Shown here piece by piece: positions 1 through 6,967 of a stretch of DNA of 18,984 nucleotides (its first letter is position 1; each line of letters opens with the position of its first letter). This DNA is from an uncultured Lachnospiraceae bacterium (GTDB taxonomy: Bacteria > Bacillota > Clostridia > Lachnospirales > Lachnospiraceae): NCBI GenBank assembly GCA_910587935.1, contig CAJUNP010000045.1, forward strand, positions 1-18,984, written 5' to 3'. A program made the position numbers and the translations under genes. The notes beneath the pieces were generated by a model that saw only the letters and a program-made list of their open reading frames with translations, made no database searches and had not been told where the DNA came from.

Positions 1-55
1 CCTGCGACCTCCTGGTCCCAAACCAGGCGCTCTAGCCAAGCTGAGCCACACCCCG
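1..55 (-). tRNA. tRNA-Pro (anticodon TGG), partial at window edge
   Basis: Read on the minus strand this begins CGGGGTGTGGCTCAGC. It shows a D-arm (GCTC...GAGC), an anticodon stem CCTGG/CCAGG and the loop TTTGGGA, whose central TGG (bases 20-18) reads proline CCN codons. The end of the T-arm and the 3' half of the acceptor stem lie beyond base 1. A perfect consensus promoter lies just upstream, so the tRNA is transcribed independently of the preceding operon. Confidence 0.93.
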
Positions 56-74
56 TCACCGTGACGCAAGTCAT

Positions 75-103
75 ATTATATAATACGCTTTGTCCCGTGT
101 CAA
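75..103 (-). promoter_or_regulatory. Consensus sigma-A promoter of tRNA-Pro
   Basis: On the minus strand there is TTGACA (103-98), exactly 17 bp, then TATAAT (80-75). Both hexamers match the vegetative consensus at every base. The start point would fall about 10-13 bases before the tRNA 5' end. The -35 box begins only 7 bp after the stop codon of the YfcE-type gene, so the intergenic space is almost entirely promoter. Confidence 0.85.
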
Positions 104-110
104 CCTATTT

Positions 111-590
111 TTACAAATAATTCAGTGTAAAATGCGCTTCCCCAAAGCGGTCGATCTCCATCATAATATAAGACGGACGTTTATTATCCTGTCTCGGATA
201 AGTAAGACTTCCGGGATTAATGGCAATCACGGAATCCTCCAGATCGATTACAGGTTTATGGGTATGCCCGTACATTACTATATCCGCGCCCTTGTATGCA
301 GCTTCCTGCTTTAAGGTCTCATTCCCCATGGAAACAAAATAATTATGTCCGTGCACCAGCCAGACCTTATAGTTTCCAACCTGAAACTCTCTCTCTCTGG
401 GCAGATCGGAAAAAAAATCATTGTTGCCAAGCACAATTTCCACCGGACACCCCGCCGCTTCACAAATGGCATATTCACTGCCTTCCGCATCTCCACAGTG
501 GATCACCATATCCACAGGGGATACACGGCTTAAAACCGTAAAATAATTAGTATTTCTTCTATGGGTATCGCTTACAATCAACACTCTCAT
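111..590 (-). CDS. YfcE/MJ0936-type metallophosphoesterase (phosphodiesterase)
   Basis: A 159-residue calcineurin-like metallophosphoesterase. The metal-binding motifs are in the usual order: D8-T-H10 (SDTH), G-D34, G-N-N-D 55-58, H80 (VHGHN) and G-H-T-H 108-111. The family (E. coli YfcE, B. subtilis YsnB, MJ0936) hydrolyses model phosphodiesters with Mn2+ or similar metals; physiological substrates are poorly known. The length is normal for the family, and there is no signal peptide or membrane segment, so it should be cytosolic. The RBS AGGTGA lies just before ATG and overlaps the stop codon of the rdgB gene 10 bases upstream, so the two are probably translationally coupled. The pairing with RdgB parallels B. 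subtilis ysnA-ysnB. Confidence 0.9.
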   Translation of the reverse strand: MRVLIVSDTHRRNTNYFTVLSRVSPVDMVIHCGDAEGSEYAICEAAGCPVEIVLGNNDFFSDLPREREFQVGNYKVWLVHGHNYFVSMGNETLKQEAAYKGADIVMYGHTHKPVIDLEDSVIAINPGSLTYPRQDNKRPSYIMMEIDRFGEAHFTLNYL

Positions 591-600
591 CGGTAATCAC

Positions 601-1200
601 CTATTGCAGTTTATTCTGTAGTTCTTCTTTCATTCTCCGCAGCGCTTTTCCTCTGTGGCTCACCGCATTTTTTTCTTCTTCCGTCAATTCTGCCGTAGAT
701 TTCCCATATTCCGGAAGATAAAAAACAGGATCATAACCAAATCCGCCCTCTCCCCTTTCCTCATATCCGATTCTGCCCTCAACTTCTCCTCTTGTAATCA
801 GATATTCACCGTCCGGAAAAACAGCTGCAATGGCACATACAAACCGGGCCGTTCTCTTTTCATCCTCCACTCCCGCCAGGCGGTCTATCAAATTCTGGTT
901 TTTCACCCGGTACGACGTATTTTCTCCCAGATATCTTGCCGAATAAATTCCCGGCTCTTTGTTCAGATAATCAACCTCCAGTCCCGAATCGTCGGCAAGC
1001 ACAACGGCCTTTGTATGGCGTGCAACGGCCCTTGCTTTTATCAGGGCATTTTCCTCAAAGGTTTTTCCGTCTTCTGTGATATCAGCCTGTATCCCCGCTT
1101 CCTTCATGGACATGACGGCATACCCCGTATCGGACAGAATAGACCGTATCTCTCTCATTTTCCCCTCGTTACCCGTTGCAAAGATAATTGTATTTTCCAT
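601..1200 (-). CDS. rdgB: XTP/dITP diphosphatase (non-canonical purine NTP pyrophosphatase)
   Basis: RdgB/HAM1 (YsnA) family. It removes pyrophosphate from XTP, dITP and ITP so that deaminated purines are not built into nucleic acid. Visible motifs are the N-terminal TGNEGK (9-14), DDSG (70-73) with the following GIYSARY, GFGYDP (153-158) and SHRGKA (181-186), all in family order. The 199 aa from this start equals the normal family length. I chose the ATG at 1200 because GAGAGG precedes it by 9 bases and the protein then starts right at the family's beta strand. An ATG at 1221 would add seven residues and overlap the amidase gene by 8 bases, with no better RBS. It is third in the operon. Confidence 0.94.
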   Translation of the reverse strand: MENTIIFATGNEGKMREIRSILSDTGYAVMSMKEAGIQADITEDGKTFEENALIKARAVARHTKAVVLADDSGLEVDYLNKEPGIYSARYLGENTSYRVKNQNLIDRLAGVEDEKRTARFVCAIAAVFPDGEYLITRGEVEGRIGYEERGEGGFGYDPVFYLPEYGKSTAELTEEEKNAVSHRGKALRRMKEELQNKLQ

Positions 1201-1213
1201 ATTTTGAAACCTC

Positions 1214-2269
1214 TCACTCATATGCCTTCAAAATTGCCTGATAAATCCCGTCCGCAATCCTCTGTCTGTAATCTTCCCTTCCCAAAAGAAGCGCTTCCTG
1301 TTTATTGCTTAAATAGCCCGCTTTAAGAAGCGCCGCCGGAACCGATGCATTCTGCAGTGAAAAACACTCCGCTTCGGCTTCAAAAATCCCGTTGCCTTTT
1401 CCGCTGATGCCTGTCACCACTTCCCGCTCCAATGTATCCGCCAGTTCCACGCTGCCAAACCCCGGAATAAAGAAAGACGCGTTATAAAAAGTTTCCGTTC
1501 CGTACAAATCGGAATCCTTATCAAAATTTACATGAATACTGATAAACATATCCGCCTTCACGGTATTGGCAAGGTAAATTCTTTCGGCCTCCGTCGGATT
1601 TTCATCGCCCATTCTGGTATAGTATACTTTAATTTGCGTTCCATCCAGTTTTTCCTTAAGCTTTTTTACAATATCCAGCGCAATTTCTTTTTCCGTCAGT
1701 TCTTCGTTTTCCCATCCGCGGTCTTCACCACCGTGCCCTGCGTCGATCACAACGATTTTATCGTAGATTTCCCTGGGGGCGACAAATTCTATATACAGGA
1801 AATCATTCTCCAGAATACTTTTATATTCATACACGTCGGTCAACTCAAATTTCAGGCAGATTCCCTGACTCTTATACTCTAAAGCGCCGGAGGCAACCTG
1901 CGAAAAATTACCGCTGACGGCCCTTGTTTCATAGAAATTGCCGGGAATGTCCTGCAAAAACACCCACAGCTGCTTTTCCATGTACCGATTCTCTATCTGA
2001 ATCTTTTCCGCCTTTAATCCGGCCGGAAGGGGAATACACAAGTAATTTGTTCGGTCTTCCTCCTCCTGTAAAAGCAGGCGTTTTACATCCGTGCCCGCGG
2101 AGTCCGCCGGCTCTTCTTCCTGTCCGTCTTTTTGCGCATCGGCCGCATCCTGTGCCACATCCGCTATGACAATCATTTTATTTGCCGAATAAACAAGCAT
2201 AACCGCCATAGTGCTGATTCCAAAAAACAGACAGCAGACCAGCGTTTGTATTCTTAATTTAGGGGACAT
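1214..2269 (-). CDS. N-acetylmuramoyl-L-alanine amidase (Amidase_3), membrane-anchored, catalytic Glu replaced
   Basis: 351 residues. An N-terminal hydrophobic segment (about 8-28) serves as signal anchor, followed by an acidic linker (about 39-71), a beta-rich middle region (about 75-165) and a C-terminal Amidase_3 domain (about 171-350). Zinc ligands are visible: H179 in DAGHGG, E193 in LTEKE and H246 in SIHVN. The family cleaves the amide bond between MurNAc and the stem peptide of peptidoglycan outside the membrane. Oddly, the position of the second catalytic glutamate, in the usual motif I-L-V-E-x-x-F-x-S-N, is K316 here (ALLKAGYLSN, codon at 1324-1322). Activity is therefore doubtful unless another residue substitutes. 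CwlD-like spore amidases are possible relatives. The gene lies 16 bases after rlmL and overlaps or abuts rdgB, so it is in the operon. Confidence 0.85.
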   Translation of the reverse strand: MSPKLRIQTLVCCLFFGISTMAVMLVYSANKMIVIADVAQDAADAQKDGQEEEPADSAGTDVKRLLLQEEEDRTNYLCIPLPAGLKAEKIQIENRYMEKQLWVFLQDIPGNFYETRAVSGNFSQVASGALEYKSQGICLKFELTDVYEYKSILENDFLYIEFVAPREIYDKIVVIDAGHGGEDRGWENEELTEKEIALDIVKKLKEKLDGTQIKVYYTRMGDENPTEAERIYLANTVKADMFISIHVNFDKDSDLYGTETFYNASFFIPGFGSVELADTLEREVVTGISGKGNGIFEAEAECFSLQNASVPAALLKAGYLSNKQEALLLGREDYRQRIADGIYQAILKAYE

Positions 2270-2285
2270 CCTTTTTCCACATCCT

Positions 2286-3443
2286 TTATTGCATCCTGAC
2301 CGTCTTTTTTGGGGGTTTAGGTCCCAAATACTGATAATAATAAGTTTTCATCATTCCGTTATAAATTTTTCTGTTTTTATCTGCTTTTCTTCCCAGCGCC
2401 TCTTCCGCTTTTTCATAGGAAGTAATCAGGTACATGCTGAAACAATCAAGCGCCCGATACCGCTCTCCCAGAACCCGGTATAACTCCTGAAGGGATTCTT
2501 TATTCTCCAGTCGTTCGCCGTAAGGGGGATTGGTTATAATGAAACCATACTTTTTCGGATGGCTTAACTGCGCAACATCCCTTTTCTGAAAATGAATCAG
2601 CTTTTCCACCCCGGCAAGCCTTGCATTCTCCCTGGAAATCGCCACCATATGATCATCCGCGTCAAATGCCTGAATATCCGTATCGACCGACTTATCCATA
2701 AGCTCCCGGGCCTCGTCTATCGAATCATACCAAAGTCTTTTGGCAATAATATGTTCCCATTTTTCCGCGGTAAAAGCCCTGTTCATTCCGGGTGCGATCT
2801 GCGCCGCCATCATAGCCGCTTCAATAGGAATCGTACCGCTTCCGCAAAAAGGATCGATCAAAATCCTGTCTTTTTTCCACGGAGTCAGCATAATCAGTCC
2901 TGCAGCCAGATTCTCCGCAATGGGAGCTTTTGCTGTCAGTTTGCGGTATCCTCTTTTATGCAAGGATTCCCCGGTGCTGTCAAGCCCTACGGTAACTTCG
3001 TCTTTCATAATAAAGACGCGGATCGGAAAATTTTCCCCGTTTTCTTCAAACCAGTTCACATGGTAGACCTGTTTCAGTCTCTCCACCATTGCTTTTTTCA
3101 TAATGGACTGTATATCGGAAGGACTGAAAAGCCTGCTTTTTACACTGGCAGCCTTTGTAACCCAGAACTTCCCGTCCGCCGGAATAAATTCTTCCCAAGC
3201 CAGGTTTTTGGTTCCTTCAAAAAGCTCTTCAAAAGTCTCCGCATGAAAACTTCCTATTTTAATCAGAACACGTTCCGCGCTTCTTAAAAATATATTGGCC
3301 CTGCACAAAGCTTCCTCATCTCCCAGGAAGGTCATCCTGCCGTCGGCGCTTTCCGTGATGTCATAGCCCAAATCAATAATCTCTCTTTTTAAAACCGCCT
3401 CCATGCCAAAATGACACGGGACAATTAATTCAAATTTTTTCAT
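2286..3443 (-). CDS. rlmL: THUMP-domain 23S rRNA guanine-N2 methyltransferase (RlmL/YpsC type)
   Basis: 385 residues. The N-terminal ferredoxin-like plus THUMP region (about 1-155) binds RNA. The C-terminal Rossmann methyltransferase has the SAM-binding loop DPFCGSGT (197-204) and the amino-methylase motif NPPYGER (305-311), typical of N2-guanine methylation. The length matches the single-domain Gram-positive YpsC/RlmL proteins (E. coli RlmL is about 700 aa because it is fused to RlmK). The start ATG at 3443 has CGGAG a few bases upstream, and a sigma-A-like promoter lies 40-70 bases upstream. It is the first gene of the operon with the amidase, rdgB and yfcE-like genes. The family assignment is strong; the exact target base is inferred. 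Confidence 0.9.
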   Translation of the reverse strand: MKKFELIVPCHFGMEAVLKREIIDLGYDITESADGRMTFLGDEEALCRANIFLRSAERVLIKIGSFHAETFEELFEGTKNLAWEEFIPADGKFWVTKAASVKSRLFSPSDIQSIMKKAMVERLKQVYHVNWFEENGENFPIRVFIMKDEVTVGLDSTGESLHKRGYRKLTAKAPIAENLAAGLIMLTPWKKDRILIDPFCGSGTIPIEAAMMAAQIAPGMNRAFTAEKWEHIIAKRLWYDSIDEARELMDKSVDTDIQAFDADDHMVAISRENARLAGVEKLIHFQKRDVAQLSHPKKYGFIITNPPYGERLENKESLQELYRVLGERYRALDCFSMYLITSYEKAEEALGRKADKNRKIYNGMMKTYYYQYLGPKPPKKTVRMQ

Positions 3444-3483
3444 ATACGCTCCGGTTTCATTCTTTTGACTTTTGTCCTTTTAT

Positions 3484-3513
3484 ATATTAAAGCTTTCTTA
3501 TAGAACATGTCAA
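3484..3513 (-). promoter_or_regulatory. Promoter of the rlmL-amidase-rdgB-yfcE operon
   Basis: On the minus strand TTGACA (3513-3508) is followed after 18 bp by TAATAT (3489-3484). This gives a short leader of about 35 bases before the rlmL start. It lies between the terminator of the Asn-rich gene and rlmL, where a promoter is needed. Confidence 0.65.
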
Positions 3514-3549
3514 TAAATTTTCACCGGTATAACTCTAAACTATGTATGG

Positions 3550-3580
3550 AAAACGGCATAGCCTTAAGCTACGCCGTTTT
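3550..3580 (-). terminator. Intrinsic terminator of the Asn-rich mini-gene
   Basis: A 31-base hairpin with 13-bp arms (AAAACGGCGTAGC / GCTATGCCGTTTT, one G-U pair as read on the minus strand) and a 5-base loop, ending in TTTT. It lies 30 bases beyond the stop codon at 3611 and before the rlmL promoter, so it closes the mini-gene as a monocistronic unit. Confidence 0.75.
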
Positions 3581-3610
3581 CCTGTTTCCTTTTCAATTCC
3601 TGCCGCCAGA

Positions 3611-3754
3611 TTAGAAGTTGTTCTTCTGGTTGTTGTCACAGTTCTGGTTGTTGTTGTTCTTCTGATTGTTCTGGTTATTTTTGTTGTTCTGGTTGTTGTT
3701 AGCGTTTGTGCTGTTGTTGAATTTGTTGTTGTCGTTGTAATCGTTCTTAGACAT
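3611..3754 (-). CDS. 47-residue asparagine-rich protein, candidate spore protein
   Basis: A short gene with all expected signals. The minus-strand ATG at 3754 is preceded by a perfect AGGAGG and ends in TAA at 3611. The protein begins MSKNDYNDNN and ends NNQKNNF: 25 of 47 residues are Asn, five Gln and five Lys, with only one Cys, one Tyr and two Phe, so it should be soluble and disordered. Of the 25 Asn codons, 23 are AAC. It has its own promoter (3790-3819), which matches the forespore sigma-G consensus, and its own terminator (3550-3580). I recognise no named family. Gamma-type small acid-soluble spore proteins of Bacillus are similarly small and Asn/Gln-rich, but I see no motif proving kinship. 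A forespore role is inferred from the promoter only. The opposite strand is an open Val/Leu-rich frame, which is just the antisense of AAC codons. Confidence 0.8.
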   Translation of the reverse strand: MSKNDYNDNNKFNNSTNANNNQNNKNNQNNQKNNNNQNCDNNQKNNF

Positions 3755-3789
3755 TTTAAATTCCTCCTGGTTGTTAATAGTTACACCAG

Positions 3790-3819
3790 TAGTATGTCAT
3801 TTTACTATATAAAATATAC
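3790..3819 (-). promoter_or_regulatory. Sigma-G-like (forespore) promoter of the Asn-rich gene
   Basis: On the minus strand GTATA (3819-3815) fits the sigma-G -35 consensus GHATR. After exactly 18 bp, CATACTA (3796-3790) fits the -10 consensus CATNHTA. The start would be about 29 bases before the ATG at 3754. The surrounding DNA is AT-rich, so chance resemblance is possible. A sigma-A reading (TTGTAT, 19 bp, CATACT) fits less well. Confidence 0.55.
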
Positions 3820-3961
3820 AAAAACTTTTCTAGGACTTTGGTACTATTTTTTGTTGCAATTTTTCAAATCATGGATTATAATAAGAATGTAGATAGCGAT
3901 ACCCCTTCAACAATCCTATTTACAAACCCTTATATATTTAATTATTTATACTCCCCTCATG

Positions 3962-3984
3962 CAGGCCGCCGTTCCCCGGCGGTC
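3962..3984 (-). terminator. Possible hairpin downstream of the HAAS-domain gene
   Basis: A GC-rich inverted repeat (CCGCCG / CGGCGG, 6 bp, 5-base loop) lies about 30 bases after the stop at 4016. No T-run follows on either strand, so this is a weak terminator or a 3'-end stabilising hairpin. The rest of the gap (3820-3961 and 3985-4015) is AT-rich and I see no gene in it. Confidence 0.35.
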
Positions 3985-4015
3985 TGTTATTTATTATATA
4001 TTCCAGAGAGCAAAA

Positions 4016-4432
4016 CTATTTCTTCTGTAGCATGCGAATTACGGCTCCGATTATAACAAGCGGCAAGATTATCGGAATCAGCGCCCGCAGAATAGAGAAT
4101 ACCATTCCCAGCGCCAGAAGGATCAGCAAAATAACTCCGGTTATAAGCAGCCATCCCGGTAAATGATATGTCCGGGTTAAAAACGGCTTTTTTTCTTCGG
4201 TATCCGCATCGGTTTTCACTCCGCCGCCTTTTCGTTCCTTTGCTTCCGCAATGCTCCTTGCAAGAAGTCTCGGGTCTCCCAGTTCTTCTATAACCTCTTC
4301 TTCCGTCCTTCCTGTACGCACCTGGGTTGCAATATACTCCTCATAATATGAAACATTTTCATTCACAACGTTACTGTCCACTCTGCTTCCCAAAGCTCTG
4401 CGAAGCTGATCCAAAAATTCATATCTGGTCAT
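4016..4432 (-). CDS. HAAS/DUF1700-type small membrane protein
   Basis: 138 residues. The N-terminal helical region (about 1-66: MTRYEFLDQLRRAL..., SYYEEYI..., EEEVIEELGDP, LLARSIAEA) is the typical HAAS/DUF1700 pattern, found in proteins often encoded next to PadR regulators. A charged linker follows (about 67-88), then one or two membrane segments (about 92-114 and 116-133) and a basic C-terminal tail. The N-terminal region should face the cytosol. The RBS AGGAGA sits just upstream of ATG, 19 bases after the cardiolipin synthase stop, so the two share an operon. No PadR gene is present, which is unusual for the family. The molecular role is unknown; membrane sensing or regulation is inferred from its relatives. 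Confidence 0.75.
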   Translation of the reverse strand: MTRYEFLDQLRRALGSRVDSNVVNENVSYYEEYIATQVRTGRTEEEVIEELGDPRLLARSIAEAKERKGGGVKTDADTEEKKPFLTRTYHLPGWLLITGVILLILLALGMVFSILRALIPIILPLVIIGAVIRMLQKK

Positions 4433-4451
4433 TGAAATCTCCTATTCCTTT

Positions 4452-5999
4452 TTACATTAATGGGCCGAATAAATTTACAATACATCCAAGGAACCTGTAC
4501 CTTGCCGGAATACTTTTATAATAGCTCATATCCACAGGCTGGCAGACGGCAATCGTCTCCGCAAAATCCTTTTCCACATCTTTTACCACAGGATTGCCAT
4601 AAATATACGCCGCACATTCAAAATGGTGGTACAGGCTTCGGTAATCCAGATTAATTGTACCCACAACCGCTTTTTTATCATCCGATACAAAAACCTTTGC
4701 ATGCACAAACCCGGGCGTATACTCATAAATTTTTACCCCTGCAGCAAGCAGTGTCGGATAAAAATTACGCGCCACGGCAAAAGCCACTTTCTTATCCGGT
4801 ATATGAGGCAGGACCATTTTCACATCTACCCCGCGCAGCGCCGCATACTTAAGAGCCTGCAGCATTTCCTCATCCACGATGAAGTACGGGGTCATGATAT
4901 GTACATATTTTTCCGCGGTGGCAAGAATATCCATATATATTTTTTCCGCTACATTTTCCTTTTGATGCGGCCCGTCCCCATACGGCATCAGAAAACCCGA
5001 ACCGTTCTGTTCCGTTACGGACTTATGAATATATTTGTTATACTCATTCACCGTCTTCGCTTTCGTGGCGTTCCACATTTGCAGAAACATCAGCGTAAAG
5101 CTGTCCACGGCGGCGCCCTCCACTTTAATCGCCGTATCCTTCCACTGTCCGAAACGGACTTTTTTTCCCACATACTCATCCGCCAGATTCACACCGCCGG
5201 TATAGGCGGTCTTACCGTCAATTACCAGAATCTTACGGTGATCTCTGTTATTTTGGTGGGTCGATAAAAGAGGAAGAATCGGTGAAAACATTTTGGCCTG
5301 TATCCCGAATTTCTTCAGTTTTTCAGGATAGCTGTACGGAAGAAGCATAATCGAACACATGCCGTCATACATAACGCGGACCTCCACGCCCTGCGCCGCT
5401 TTGCGTTTTAATATCTCAAGAATAGAATCCCACATTTCACCGCGTTCTACAATAAAATATTCAAGGAAAATAAATTCTTCCGCCTTTTCCAGTTCAAGCA
5501 GAAGATCCTTCCACTTGTCCTCCCCCATGGGAAAATAGGTTACTTTCCCGTCGGCATAGGCAGGGCAGCCGCCTACACGCTCCCCATAATCAAACAGGGC
5601 TCTTTCCCTTCCGGGCAGCTTCTCCAGTTCTTTTTGCACTGCCGGAACCGTCTTTAAATACGCTCCCGAATCCTTCAGCCTTTTCGACAGCTGACGTTTG
5701 AGGGAACGGCTCCCCCAGTTGTTATCCACAAACATAAACAACAGCGTTCCGAAAATCGGCAGAGCGCAGATCGGAACGGCCCATGCAAGCTTAAACTCCG
5801 CAATATCGTCTTTATTTATTAAATAAAGCAGGCAAAACGTTCCCGCCAGATTCAAAACCGATAAAATAACCGTACTGTAATTCCCTAATTTAAAGAAAAT
5901 TTCAAGTAACAGTGCAATCTGAAAAAGAATCAGCAGAAATGTCACCATGGTCCGGCTGAAAACAATTTTAAAAAATACGCTCTTTGGCTTCTTTCCCAT
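4452..5999 (-). CDS. cls: Cardiolipin synthase (phospholipase D superfamily)
   Basis: 515 residues. It condenses two phosphatidylglycerols into cardiolipin plus glycerol at the membrane. The N-terminus holds hydrophobic segments (about 16-36, 42-62 and 71-92), followed by two PLD domains with HKD motifs: H254-R-K256...D261 and H433-A-K435...D440. The C-terminal FxGxxxNLFGPLM-like tail is typical of Gram-positive Cls. I chose the ATG at 5999 rather than 6050 because GGAAAGGA precedes it and the protein then starts as other Cls do (MGKKPKSVFF). The extra 17 residues would also overlap a likely promoter. It is followed after 19 bases by the HAAS protein and is divergent from the MerR gene. Confidence 0.92.
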   Translation of the reverse strand: MGKKPKSVFFKIVFSRTMVTFLLILFQIALLLEIFFKLGNYSTVILSVLNLAGTFCLLYLINKDDIAEFKLAWAVPICALPIFGTLLFMFVDNNWGSRSLKRQLSKRLKDSGAYLKTVPAVQKELEKLPGRERALFDYGERVGGCPAYADGKVTYFPMGEDKWKDLLLELEKAEEFIFLEYFIVERGEMWDSILEILKRKAAQGVEVRVMYDGMCSIMLLPYSYPEKLKKFGIQAKMFSPILPLLSTHQNNRDHRKILVIDGKTAYTGGVNLADEYVGKKVRFGQWKDTAIKVEGAAVDSFTLMFLQMWNATKAKTVNEYNKYIHKSVTEQNGSGFLMPYGDGPHQKENVAEKIYMDILATAEKYVHIMTPYFIVDEEMLQALKYAALRGVDVKMVLPHIPDKKVAFAVARNFYPTLLAAGVKIYEYTPGFVHAKVFVSDDKKAVVGTINLDYRSLYHHFECAAYIYGNPVVKDVEKDFAETIAVCQPVDMSYYKSIPARYRFLGCIVNLFGPLM

Positions 6000-6028
6000 C
6001 GCTTTATCCGTCCTTTCCAATATGATAT

Positions 6029-6057
6029 ATCTTACTACGCTTTTACCCATCTTTCAA
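6029..6057 (-). promoter_or_regulatory. Possible promoter of cls
   Basis: On the minus strand TTGAAA (6057-6052), 17 bp, TAAGAT (6034-6029). The -35 fits 5/6 and the -10 fits 4/6 of the sigma-A consensus. If real, it excludes the longer reading of cls that starts at 6050. Confidence 0.4.
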
Positions 6058-6072
6058 TCTTGAAAAAATGAA

Positions 6073-6101
6073 TTGCCACACCTTTTCCCATGTTTTATAC
6101 T
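6073..6101 (+). promoter_or_regulatory. Promoter of the MerR-family gene
   Basis: TTGCCA (6073-6078), 17 bp, TATACT (6096-6101). Each box fits 5/6 of the sigma-A consensus. The leader before the ATG at 6148 is about 40 bases. It overlaps the divergent cls control region by position, so the two genes may be co-regulated. I see no dyad in the spacer of the kind MerR activators use. Confidence 0.6.
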
Positions 6102-6147
6102 GAAAACAGGAAATAAATCACACACACAAATTACCGGAGAAAATCAG

Positions 6148-6966
6148 ATGAAAATAAACTATCTGTCCATCGGCAAAGTAGCCAGGCAAAAAAATATAAG
6201 CATAAAAGCATTGCGTTATTACGATAAAATCGGTATTTTGGTTCCCGCCTATATTAATCCCCGAACCAATTACCGGTATTATACTCCGGACCAGCTTCCT
6301 TTACTTGACGCCATAAGCTTATGCGTGGAACTTGGCATCCCGTTGAAAACCCTTCCTTCTTATGTGGCAAACGGACTGTTTGATTTTACAGGTCTGTTGG
6401 AAGATACACGCCTTCTGGCAAAAGAAAAGATCCACTCCATTCGTCTGACCCTGAAGGCGCTGGAAGAAACCGCGGGCACTCCGGATCTTTGCATACCGTC
6501 TCCCCGCTCAAGGATTTTTCTGTCCCAGGAATTCCTTCTTGCGCTGCCCCTTGACCCGGACTCACTTCCGCCTCATGACGGCCTGATTCTCAGACTTTTT
6601 ATCCAGGCAAGGCAAAAAGGGTTTTCCGTAGAAAACCCTTCCTGCACTTTATATCGATTGGAAAATCAATCATGGAAAAAATATCTGGCGGTCCGACTGC
6701 TTCTTCCCCATGAACCGGATACGGACGCAGCCGTCGGCAAGGCGCCGGATTCCGATTTCCGAATTTTCAAAATCCCGGAGGGTAATTACATTCGACGTCT
6801 TCATACCGGACGTCTGCGTGAAATACCCGGCTGCGACGCCGACCCGTCCGGTCAGCCGTCTCCTGACACAGCTTTCAGCCTGCTTGAACGTGCGGCCGGT
6901 TCCTGCGAAAATACCGACGGCCAACACACCTGTGAACTAATTGAACTGCCGACACAAAGGCTGTAA
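6148..6966 (+). CDS. MerR-family transcriptional regulator with large C-terminal domain
   Basis: 272 residues from this start. Residues 5-73 form a MerR winged-helix DNA-binding domain: LSIGKVARQKNISIKALRYYDKIGIL, then the wing NPRTNYRYYT and a helix around DAISLCVELGIPLKTL. A coiled linker (about 85-108) follows. The long C-terminal part (about 110-272) resembles the effector domains of multidrug-type MerR proteins such as BmrR in layout only; I recognise no specific ligand motif. The start is set by GGAGA 8 bases upstream. An upstream in-frame ATG at 6073 lies inside the -35 box and cannot be used. The gene is divergent from cls (a possible target) and ends one base from the stop of tyrS, tail to tail. 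Confidence 0.85.
   Translation: MKINYLSIGKVARQKNISIKALRYYDKIGILVPAYINPRTNYRYYTPDQLPLLDAISLCVELGIPLKTLPSYVANGLFDFTGLLEDTRLLAKEKIHSIRLTLKALEETAGTPDLCIPSPRSRIFLSQEFLLALPLDPDSLPPHDGLILRLFIQARQKGFSVENPSCTLYRLENQSWKKYLAVRLLLPHEPDTDAAVGKAPDSDFRIFKIPEGNYIRRLHTGRLREIPGCDADPSGQPSPDTAFSLLERAAGSCENTDGQHTCELIELPTQRL
6617..6640 (-). terminator. Intrinsic terminator for tyrS, inside merR (antisense)
   Basis: A perfect 10-bp stem (AAGGGTTTTC / GAAAACCCTT) with a 4-base loop. On the minus strand it runs directly into TTTTT (6618-6614); on the plus strand no T-run follows. It therefore works only for minus-strand transcripts, that is tyrS, whose stop is about 330 bases upstream at 6968. It sits within the MerR coding region, so the tyrS mRNA would be antisense to the 3' part of merR. 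Confidence 0.55.
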
Positions 6967-6967
6967 A

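Noticed and set aside
3611..3754. GTT/TTG triplet tract as a microsatellite or CRISPR-like repeat
   Set aside because: There is no fixed repeat unit or spacer; the pattern follows codon usage of an Asn-rich reading frame with RBS, stop and terminator.
3542..3892. Open plus-strand frame coding a Val/Leu-rich, membrane-like peptide
   Set aside because: It is the antisense of the run of AAC codons in the Asn-rich gene (GTT = Val); it has no RBS and runs through the terminator hairpin and the promoter of that gene.
6670..6927. Minus-strand frame antisense to merR
   Set aside because: No RBS and no recognisable domain. The plus-strand MerR reading has a clear HTH domain, RBS and promoter.
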